DNA of 64,000 bases from Streptomyces sp. RPA4-2 (lineage in GTDB: Bacteria > Actinomycetota > Actinomycetes > Streptomycetales > Streptomycetaceae): contig NZ_CP050975.2 in NCBI RefSeq assembly GCF_012273515.2, positions 7,006,001 to 7,070,000 on the forward strand, in the 5' to 3' direction. This document shows, in pieces, positions 8,065 to 15,178 of this stretch. The first letter of the stretch is position 1. Each line of letters opens with the position of its first letter. Under the pieces are notes generated by a model. It was not told the origin of the DNA and made no database searches. It was given only the letters and a program-made list of their open reading frames with translations. A program made the position numbers and the translations under genes.

Positions 8065-9755
8065 GCGACACACACGTTCCCGCACGGGGGGAGGACGAGC
8101 CGGAGCAGCTGCGCGAGCAGTTCCGTCAACTCCTTCGCTATCGCTGGCTGATCAGCGGCGGCATCGGTGTCGGACTGCTGGCCGGCGCCTGGCTCGGTAT
8201 CACCGGTGCCGACAGCTACGCCGCCACCACCGACGTCGTGCTGCGCGCCCCCACCAGCGATCCCTTCGCACCGACCCTGTCCAGCGACAAGGCGATCAAC
8301 ATGGGGTCCGAGCGGCAGACGGCGCTCAGCCGCAAGGTCGCCGAAGGCGCCGCGAAGCGACTCGGGATCGGCGCCGACGGGGTCGACCGGCTCCAGCACG
8401 GACTCCAGGTCACCAACCCGCCACAGACCCTCGTGCTGCACTTCACCTACACCGCCGCCGACCCGAAGCAGGCGGCCCGCCGCGCCAACGCCCTCACGCA
8501 GTCCTACATCGACCTGCGCAAGGAGCAGTGGGAGGCCGTCCGGGGGTCGATGCTCAAGAGCCTGCAGGACCAGCTCAATCCCGTCGCCAAGCAGAACGAC
8601 GAACTCGCCAGGCAGATCAAGGCCCTGCCCAACGGCTCCGCCGCGGACTCCGCCTACGCGGTGCAGGCCAACCTGCTCAACCGCATCACCGACCTGCGTG
8701 GCAAGATCACCAGTCTGAAGGCGCTCGACATGACGCCGGGCAACGTGATCCGCAACGCCACCGTTCCCCCCTCGTCCGACGGGCCGGGCCTGCCGCTCTC
8801 ACTCGGACTGGGCGGCCTCGTCGGCGTCGGCCTGGGCCTGCTCGGTGCCTGGGTGCGTCTGGTCTTCGATCCCGCGCCGCGCTCGGCGGGCGACGTGGCC
8901 CGTGCGGTGCGCGGTCCCGTCCTCGGCGCGCTGCCGCGCGGCTCGGCGGGGACCCTGGTGGTCGGCCACACCGACTCCCGGGCGGCCGAGGAGTACCGCT
9001 CGATCGCCTTCCGGCTGGCCTACGACGAGAGGTTCGCCGACCGGCGCCGCCTGCTCGTCGTCGCCCCGCGCGGCTCCATGGAGTCGAGCGTCGCCGTCGC
9101 GGTCAACCTCGCCGCCTCTTTCGCGGAGACCGGCAAGAACGTGCTGCTGGTGGAGGCCGATCTGCGCACCCCGTCCCTCTCCGAACGGCTCGACGTGTCG
9201 GCCGCCTTCCGGCCCCATTGGAGCCGCACCAGCGAGCACGCCGAGGGAGAGTGGCCCGGCCGCGGCCAACTAGTCGTCGACGCGGGGGAGTCAGGGGCCT
9301 TCGGCCTCGTCGCCGGTGAGCGGGTGCGCAACGTCCCGCGCGCACTGACCTCCGCGCGGACCACCCGGTTGATCGCCGAGGCCGACGATCCCGACGCCAC
9401 GGTCGTGGTCGTCGCCCCGCCCGTCCTCGCCTACGCCGACGCCCTCGCGCTCGTCGACCGGGTCGACGGGGTGCTCATCGTCTGTGACCCGCGCACCGTG
9501 CACCGCGCCGACCTCGTCCGCATCCGCGAACTGATCGTCGGTGCGGGCGGCACCGTGCTGGGCGCGGTGACCCACACCGAGTCGAAGCGGAGCGAAGCGG
9601 GGACCTCCGCCCGCCGCGGCAACGGCCGCCGTGCGGTCCAGAGCCCGGCGGCCAGGACGGCTCCGCCCAGCCCCAGGCCCGAGCCGGACCGGCACCTCGA
9701 CGGAGACGGCAGCGACACGGTCGCGCTGCGCACCCTCCGCTCGGGGGACCGGTGA
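8061..9755 (+). CDS. Wzz-like polysaccharide co-polymerase with degenerate BY-kinase domain
   Basis: 564-residue membrane protein. TM1 is at about residues 30-48, an extracytoplasmic coiled region follows, and TM2 is at about 243-268, giving the Wzz/CpsC chain-length-determinant layout. A cytoplasmic domain resembling a bacterial tyrosine kinase/ParA fold covers about 300-490. The P-loop position reads PRGSMESSVAVAVNLA, without the GK(S/T) lysine, while the later LLVEADLRTPSL (Walker A') is kept, so ATP hydrolysis or kinase activity is doubtful. The C-terminal 55 residues are disordered and have no Tyr cluster. It is translationally coupled to its neighbours and probably controls glycan length with the Wzy-like protein. 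Confidence 0.87.
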   Translation: MSDTHVPARGEDEPEQLREQFRQLLRYRWLISGGIGVGLLAGAWLGITGADSYAATTDVVLRAPTSDPFAPTLSSDKAINMGSERQTALSRKVAEGAAKRLGIGADGVDRLQHGLQVTNPPQTLVLHFTYTAADPKQAARRANALTQSYIDLRKEQWEAVRGSMLKSLQDQLNPVAKQNDELARQIKALPNGSAADSAYAVQANLLNRITDLRGKITSLKALDMTPGNVIRNATVPPSSDGPGLPLSLGLGGLVGVGLGLLGAWVRLVFDPAPRSAGDVARAVRGPVLGALPRGSAGTLVVGHTDSRAAEEYRSIAFRLAYDERFADRRRLLVVAPRGSMESSVAVAVNLAASFAETGKNVLLVEADLRTPSLSERLDVSAAFRPHWSRTSEHAEGEWPGRGQLVVDAGESGAFGLVAGERVRNVPRALTSARTTRLIAEADDPDATVVVVAPPVLAYADALALVDRVDGVLIVCDPRTVHRADLVRIRELIVGAGGTVLGAVTHTESKRSEAGTSARRGNGRRAVQSPAARTAPPSPRPEPDRHLDGDGSDTVALRTLRSGDR

Positions 9756-11056
9756 CCACGCCGGGGCAACCGCCGCCGACGTCCGACCCGCCTCGCGTAC
9801 CGCGGCGTTCGACAGCCGCTCTCGCCTCCGTGCTCGACCAGGCGGCGTCCAGCCTCACCAACATCGCCGTACTGGTCATCGCCGCCCGCGTCTCCACCGC
9901 GCACGGGTTCGCCACCTTCTCGATGGTCTACCTGACCTTCACGGTGCTGCTCGGCCTCAACATGGCGTACGTGGGCCAGGCGGTCGTCCTCACCCGGGGC
10001 GACACCGCCGCCGTCGGGGCCGCCTGCCGGTCCGCGACGGCCTTCACCGCGCTGGCCGCCACCGTCGGCGGCGTACTGCTGGCCGTCGCCGGCGCGATCG
10101 CCGCCGCCGTCACCGGCGGCTGGGCCGGTCCGGGCGGAGCCTTCCTCGCCCTGGGGCTCGTCCTGCCGCTGGTGCTGGTGCAGGACGAACTGCGGTACGC
10201 GTTCTCCACCCTGCAGCGCCCGGGCCTGGCGCTGGCCGCCGACAGCCTGCGCCTCCTGTGCGTGGTGCCCGCGCTGCTGTTCCAGCCCCGGCATGCCGCG
10301 CCGGGGATGCTCGTGGCCGTCTGGGGACTGTCGGCCGTGCCGGCGCTGCTGCTGGGCCTGCGCCTGCTGTGGCCCCATGTGCGCGGCGCGCGAGCCGACC
10401 TGCTGCCCTATGTACGCCGGGGCCACCTCGGACAGCGTTTCGTGGTGGAGTTCGCCGTGGGCAACGCCTCCAGCCAGCTCGCCGTGCTGGGCCTCGGACT
10501 GTTCGCCGCCCCGCTGGCGGTCGGAGCGCTGCGCGGGGCCACCACGCTCTTCGGCCCGCTCAACGTCCTGTTCAACTCGGTCAACGCGTTCGGTCCGCCG
10601 CTGCTGGGGCGTCTCGGAGGCCGCCGGGCAACTACCCGTGCCGCCGCCGCGCTCGGCCTGGTGCTCAGTGTCGTCGGCCTCGCCTGGGGGCTGGTGCTCT
10701 ACGCGCTGCCCGACCACGTGGGACGCCAACTCCTCGGCGCCACCTGGCAGTCGGCCGCCGCGCTGCTGCCCGCCTCGGGTGCCCAGTACGCGGTGATGGG
10801 CCTGGGCACCTGTGCCCTGGTGACCCTGCGGGTGCTCAGCCCTCGCGCCACGCTGTCGGTGCAGGTGGTGTTCTCGCTGCTCTCGGTCGCCCTCATGCTC
10901 GCCGGATACCTGCTGACCGGATCGGCGCTGGGTGCTGCCTGGGGGCTGGCCGCGGGTTCCGCGCTGAAAGCGGTGGCGGCCTGGACACGCGTCGCGCGCC
11001 TGCGCGTGGAGGAGCGGTCCACGGCCGCGCCCGTCCCGGCGGTCCCCACCGGCTGA
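9752..11056 (+). CDS. Wzx-like polysaccharide flippase (MOP superfamily)
   Basis: 434-residue polytopic protein with about 12-14 hydrophobic segments and little else, matching O-antigen/exopolysaccharide flippases of the MATE/MOP fold. It would flip undecaprenyl-linked repeat units to the outer face. The start GTG overlaps the co-polymerase stop by 4 nt. Its stop is followed 34 bp later by the convergent Wzy-like gene. Assignment rests on topology, length and operon position rather than a unique motif, so the lipid-linked substrate is inferred. Confidence 0.83.
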   Translation: MTTPGQPPPTSDPPRVPRRSTAALASVLDQAASSLTNIAVLVIAARVSTAHGFATFSMVYLTFTVLLGLNMAYVGQAVVLTRGDTAAVGAACRSATAFTALAATVGGVLLAVAGAIAAAVTGGWAGPGGAFLALGLVLPLVLVQDELRYAFSTLQRPGLALAADSLRLLCVVPALLFQPRHAAPGMLVAVWGLSAVPALLLGLRLLWPHVRGARADLLPYVRRGHLGQRFVVEFAVGNASSQLAVLGLGLFAAPLAVGALRGATTLFGPLNVLFNSVNAFGPPLLGRLGGRRATTRAAAALGLVLSVVGLAWGLVLYALPDHVGRQLLGATWQSAAALLPASGAQYAVMGLGTCALVTLRVLSPRATLSVQVVFSLLSVALMLAGYLLTGSALGAAWGLAAGSALKAVAAWTRVARLRVEERSTAAPVPAVPTG

Positions 11057-11090
11057 GAGCCGGCGGTTCCGGCGGTCGGGGCAGCCCGGT

Positions 11091-12599
11091 TCAGCGCAGT
11101 CCGGCGGCCCGGTCCTGCCGGAACGTGGTGATCAGCGCGATGCAGCACGCCGCGATCGCCACGCGCCCCGACGCCTGCAGCAACGGCCCCCGCAGCAGGA
11201 TGAAGGAGTACCCGGAGACCAGGGGCACGACCAGGGCGATCAGGCTGCCCGGGGGGGCCCGGCGCACCGCACGGCGCGCATACCGGCGGTCCACCCGTGC
11301 CGCCGCGTACCCCAGGGCCGCGAACCCGGCCGTCATGCCGATCGGGCCGAAGTCGATCCACAGCTCGGCCCACACCGGCGACGACAGGTTGGTGTTGGTC
11401 GCTCCCATCCACTGGCCGACGACCACGCCGGTGTCCATCGGCTTGCCCGGCCACACCGACCGGGGCACCGCGAACAGCACCGAGCCCGCCAGCTGGCGCC
11501 CGTAGGTGTGACCGCGCCCCGACCGCACGTAGGTGATGGTGTTGGCGAACATGCCGACCTGGTCGTAGTCCTTGAGGGCCAAGGGTTCCAGGGGGGAAGT
11601 CGTCTGCACCGGACGGTAGTTGGCGTCGTCGTAGCGGAACCGGTCCGCGAACGGGAAGACGATCAGTGCCACCACCACACCCAGGCTCAGCGCGATCCTG
11701 TACATCGCGGCGCTCACCGGGAAGACGGTGAACAGCAGCGAGAAGAGGACGGTGAGGAACCAGAAACGCGGATTGGAGATCGGGTTGTTGACCACCGCGT
11801 TCAGCGCGGCCAGCGCCATCCACACCGTGATGATCACCGCCGAGCGGCGAGCCCGCCGCGAGGTCACCAGCCACCGTGTGTACACCAGCCAGGCGATGAG
11901 GGCCGGCACGGTGCCGAAGCCGCGCACGATGGCCTGACCCGCCTGCGAGTCCGCCTGGGAGAGACCCGCCTCCTGAACGCTGCTGATGATCTCCTGGCGG
12001 CTCGTGAAGAACACCGCCGGGCCGCCCAGCTTGACGACAAGGAGCGCGGAGCCGACGAAGGCGACAACGGTCAGCAGGTACAGGCGGCGTCGGTGCACCA
12101 GCGCAGGGCGCAGCCCCTCGTCCCGCTTCCGTTCGGGCCGCTGACGTGCGAGCAGCGATCCGATGTCGAAGGCGACACAGCCGATCAGGACGAGCGCGAC
12201 GGCCTCGGTCAGATCGGTCCGCGCCCCCACCACCGGCGTCGGAGTGCGCCCGAGCACGGCCTGGGCGAGCGGCGCCACCCCCATCGCCATGTAGACGAAC
12301 AGCCAGAAGGAACCGGCGAGCAGCTTGCGGCGGCTGGTGAGGATCATCGCCGACAGCCGGATGCCCGAGTACATCGCCAGCGCCAACTGCAGCCACAGCG
12401 CCGAGTCGTGCAGACCGGTGCCCGGCTGGACCAGCACCAGGAGGGGCAGGAACACCGAGAATCCCAGCACGAGCGGGACCGACAGGGCGCGCGAGAGCAG
12501 CGTGCGCGGCGAGAAGGCGGGCAGCGCGGCGCGCCCCTGCCAACTCGGCGGCGGCGCCGCGGGTTCTGCCGCCGCGCTCCGGTCCGTCTGCTGCGTCAT
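11091..12599 (-). CDS. Wzy-like polysaccharide polymerase
   Basis: 502-residue membrane protein with about 12 hydrophobic segments and a large extracytoplasmic stretch around residues 290-390. This topology is typical of O-antigen/EPS polymerases, which are poorly conserved in sequence. It would join lipid-linked repeat units at the outer face. It converges on the flippase gene and is divergent, with 124 bp between, from the acetyltransferase gene. The first ~30 residues are Pro/Ala-rich and cytoplasmic. Confidence that it belongs to the glycan locus is high; the polymerase role is inferred from topology and from the presence of Wzx and Wzz partners. Confidence 0.78.
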   Translation of the reverse strand: MTQQTDRSAAAEPAAPPPSWQGRAALPAFSPRTLLSRALSVPLVLGFSVFLPLLVLVQPGTGLHDSALWLQLALAMYSGIRLSAMILTSRRKLLAGSFWLFVYMAMGVAPLAQAVLGRTPTPVVGARTDLTEAVALVLIGCVAFDIGSLLARQRPERKRDEGLRPALVHRRRLYLLTVVAFVGSALLVVKLGGPAVFFTSRQEIISSVQEAGLSQADSQAGQAIVRGFGTVPALIAWLVYTRWLVTSRRARRSAVIITVWMALAALNAVVNNPISNPRFWFLTVLFSLLFTVFPVSAAMYRIALSLGVVVALIVFPFADRFRYDDANYRPVQTTSPLEPLALKDYDQVGMFANTITYVRSGRGHTYGRQLAGSVLFAVPRSVWPGKPMDTGVVVGQWMGATNTNLSSPVWAELWIDFGPIGMTAGFAALGYAAARVDRRYARRAVRRAPPGSLIALVVPLVSGYSFILLRGPLLQASGRVAIAACCIALITTFRQDRAAGLR

Positions 12600-12723
12600 G
12601 GCGCCCCCGCCCCCGAAAGAGATCCCCGCCGCAGTCTACTGAGGCCTGGCCTGCGGTGAACGCCCAGCTACTAGAGTGTGGCGAACTAGCGTCTGGGGAG
12701 ACGCTGTCAGGGGGGATGGATCG

Positions 12724-13263
12724 ATGCGTGATCTCCCGGCCTTCACACTGGCCGGATACGACAAAGGGCGCGGGAAGGTCGTCCAGGCGCTCTGGTTCGC
12801 GGTGATGAACACGGTCTTCATGGCGTGGTTCACCCCGGCCCGCGTCAGGACCGCCCTGCTGCGCGCCTTCGGTGCCGAGATCGGCACGGGGGTGCTCGTC
12901 CGGCACCGGGTGCGGGTGCTGTGGCCGTGGAAGCTGACGGTGGGAGACCACACCTGGATCGGCGAGGGAGCCTGGATCCTCAACCTGGAACCGGTCACCC
13001 TCGGCGCCCATGTGTGCGTGTCGCAGGACGCCCTGCTGTGCACGGGAAGCCACGACCACCGCGCCGCCGACTTCCGTTACCGCAACGCGCCGATCACCGT
13101 CGACGACGGCGCGTGGATCGCCGCCCGCGCCACCGTCCTGGCCGGAGTGAAGGTCGGCCGCTGCGCCGTCGTCGGCGCGGGCGCGGTCCTCCACAAAGAC
13201 CTGCCCGAACTGACGCTGCACACCGCGGACAACCGGCGCCGACCCGTCGAGGAGCCGGCGTGA
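12724..13263 (+). CDS. WcaF-like left-handed beta-helix acetyltransferase
   Basis: 179-residue acyltransferase with hexapeptide-repeat character (VTLGAHVCVSQDALLCTGSHD, TVLAGVKVGRCAVVGAGAVL). The active-site region is GSHDH followed by the conserved APITVDDGAWIAARA. WcaF-type enzymes O-acetylate sugars of colanic-acid-like polymers, so this one probably acetylates the repeat unit made here. The ATG at 12724 has CAGGGGGGA upstream and avoids a 16-residue extension. The next gene starts inside its stop codon, so the two are translationally coupled. Confidence 0.9.
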   Translation: MRDLPAFTLAGYDKGRGKVVQALWFAVMNTVFMAWFTPARVRTALLRAFGAEIGTGVLVRHRVRVLWPWKLTVGDHTWIGEGAWILNLEPVTLGAHVCVSQDALLCTGSHDHRAADFRYRNAPITVDDGAWIAARATVLAGVKVGRCAVVGAGAVLHKDLPELTLHTADNRRRPVEEPA

Positions 13264-14387
13264 GAGTGCTGCACGCGGTCACCCTGCACAGCACCACCCA
13301 CGCCTTCGGCGGTCCCGTCCGGGTCGCCCTCAACCTCTGCCGGAGTCTGCGGGAGCGGGGACACGACGTCCGCCTCACCGCTCTCGCCGACGGCTTTCGG
13401 CGGCCACTGCCCGAGGAGATCGAGGGTGTGCCCGCCCGCCTCCATCAGGCGCGCAGGGTCCTGCCGTTGGGCTTCAGCGGTCTGACCTCGCCGTCCCTCC
13501 TCGCCGGCGCCCACCGCCTCGTACGGCAGGCCGACGTCGTCCATGTGCATCTCGCCCGCGACCTGGTGACGCTGCCGGTGGCGCTCGCCGCGCTGCGCGC
13601 CGGCCGGCCCCTGGTCCTCCAGACGCACGGCATGGTCGACCCGAGCGACCGGCTGTCGGCCCGGCTCCTCGACGCGGTCGCGGTACGCCGGGTGCTGCGC
13701 GGTGCAGCCGCCGTACTGCACCTCACCCCGCACGAACTCCGTGGTCTGGACGCCGTGGTGGGCGGAGCGGGCCTCGACCGTGCCGTCCGCTTGGTCAACG
13801 GCGTACCCGCGCAGCCCGAGGGCCCCGCCCCCGAGGGCCCGCCGCGGATCCTGTACGCGGCCCGGCTGCAGGCCCGCAAGCGCCCCGTGGACCTGGTGGA
13901 CGCGGCTCCCGCGATCCTGGCCCGGCACCCGGAGGCGACCTTCGTCGTGGCCGGTCCGGACGAGGGTGAACTCGCCGCGGTGCGGCGCCGGATCGGCGAA
14001 CTGGGGCTCGCGGCGAAGGTGAGCTGCCCGGGCCCGCTCGACGGGACGCGCATGACCGAGGAACTGCGCAGGGCGTCCGTCTACGTCCTGCCGTCGGTGG
14101 ACGAGCCGTTCCCGATGTCGGTCCTGGAGGCGATGGCCGTGGGCACCCCGGTCGTGGTGACCGACTCCAACGGCCTGGCCCGCGACGTGGACCGGGCCGC
14201 GGCCGGGCGCGTGGTGACCGGCCGGGACGGGATCGCCCCGGCGGTGCTCGACCTGCTGGAGCCGTCCGTGCGCAGGTCCGCGTCGGCGGCGGCCCGCAAG
14301 CTCACCGCCGAGACGTTCGCGATGGACGCGGTCCTGGGCACGCTGCTCGACGTGTACGAGCGGGCCTACGCCGGAAGCCAGGCGTAG
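13260..14387 (+). CDS. GT4 glycosyltransferase
   Basis: 375-residue glycosyltransferase of the GT-B fold. The N-terminal acceptor domain opens VRVLHAVTLHSTTHAFGGPVRVALNLCRSL. The C-terminal donor domain has ILYAARLQARKRPVDLV, VVAGPDEGEL and the EPFPMSVLEAMAVGTPVVVTDSNGL segment with the E-x7-E type motif. The GTG start overlaps the acetyltransferase stop by 4 nt, so the two are co-translated. It should add one sugar to the repeat unit on the cytoplasmic side. Its last 22 bp overlap the convergent lipoprotein gene. Confidence 0.9.
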   Translation: MRVLHAVTLHSTTHAFGGPVRVALNLCRSLRERGHDVRLTALADGFRRPLPEEIEGVPARLHQARRVLPLGFSGLTSPSLLAGAHRLVRQADVVHVHLARDLVTLPVALAALRAGRPLVLQTHGMVDPSDRLSARLLDAVAVRRVLRGAAAVLHLTPHELRGLDAVVGGAGLDRAVRLVNGVPAQPEGPAPEGPPRILYAARLQARKRPVDLVDAAPAILARHPEATFVVAGPDEGELAAVRRRIGELGLAAKVSCPGPLDGTRMTEELRRASVYVLPSVDEPFPMSVLEAMAVGTPVVVTDSNGLARDVDRAAAGRVVTGRDGIAPAVLDLLEPSVRRSASAAARKLTAETFAMDAVLGTLLDVYERAYAGSQA

Positions 14388-15055
14388 CAGCCGGACGAGA
14401 CGAACGTACGGGTTCCGGCCGGGATCTTCGCGGTCACGTTCTTGTGATTGCCCGGGCCGGGGCCCGACGCCAACACCTTGTCGTCCGTGCCCAGCGCCCG
14501 CCAGGTGCAGCCCTTGGCGGTGGTCAGCGACCGGTACGTGCCCGGCTCCGGCTTCTTGCGCGTGCCGTCGGGGAAACCGGTCGCGGCGGTGTCCAGCAGG
14601 GGCTTCTGCTTCGGGCACAGCTGGGCGATCGCGCCGTCGGCGGACGGGAGGTCCCCGGCGATGAGCGCGCCGATCGCCGCGTCCTTGTCGTGGGCGGCGG
14701 TGCGTTCGACGCGCTGGCAGGTCTCCTGGCCGACCTGGAGCACGGCGGCCGGGTCCATGTTCTTCGGCACGCGCCCGTGCAGGTACTCCTTCTGCCGGGC
14801 GGTGAAGGAACCGGTCGCCGGGGTGAGCTTCGCGTCGGGCAGGACCGGGCCCTTGGAGGGGGCCGCCGAGCCCTCGGCGGCGGGGCTCGCCTGGTCGTCG
14901 GGTACGGCGGCGGCCTGGTCGTCCGAGACGTGCTGCGGGGCCTTCTGCTTCGCCTCCGAGCCGCCGTCCGAGCTGCAGCCGGAGAGCGCGAGGAGCGCGG
15001 TGAGGGCGCCGGCCGCGGCACCTCGCCGAAGGGAGCGAAGGGTACGAGTGTGCAT
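14366..15055 (-). CDS. Putative secreted lipoprotein
   Basis: 229-residue protein with a lipoprotein signal: charged MHTRTLRSLRR, a hydrophobic stretch and the lipobox LSGC near residue 23. An Asp/Ala/Pro-rich linker follows. The remainder has an alpha-helical middle and a C-terminal module of about 60 residues (PGTYRSLTTAKGCTWRAL...SGCYAW) that resembles small beta domains in Streptomyces secreted proteins. Two Cys in that module may form a disulfide. I cannot assign a function. The ATG at 15055 has GCAGGAGCC upstream. Its location inside the glycan locus suggests an envelope role. Confidence 0.8.
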   Translation of the reverse strand: MHTRTLRSLRRGAAAGALTALLALSGCSSDGGSEAKQKAPQHVSDDQAAAVPDDQASPAAEGSAAPSKGPVLPDAKLTPATGSFTARQKEYLHGRVPKNMDPAAVLQVGQETCQRVERTAAHDKDAAIGALIAGDLPSADGAIAQLCPKQKPLLDTAATGFPDGTRKKPEPGTYRSLTTAKGCTWRALGTDDKVLASGPGPGNHKNVTAKIPAGTRTFVSSGCYAWLPA

Positions 15056-15124
15056 GGTGGCTCCTGCGGCCCAACGGGCCTGGGTATGGATGCGGGCCCG
15101 CACAGGGTGCGGGCCCGAGCGGGA

Positions 15125-15162
15125 TGTCCGGGGTGCGGGGCCGTGGCCCCGCACCCCGGACA
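15125..15162 (-). terminator. Strong hairpin after the propeller/LamG gene
   Basis: An 18-bp perfect inverted repeat (15125-15142 pairs with 15145-15162, TGTCCGGGGTGCGGGGCC and complement) has almost no spacer, so the real loop is about 6 nt. It lies just past the stop of the large minus-strand gene and ahead of the lipoprotein gene, so it most likely ends the former's transcript. Confidence 0.75.
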
Positions 15163-15178
15163 CGGGGCGCGGTGAGGG

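Noticed and set aside
10699..13221. 840-codon minus-strand frame across the polymerase and acetyltransferase genes
   Set aside because: It overlaps the clearly coding Wzy-like and WcaF-like genes in other frames and translates to low-complexity sequence.
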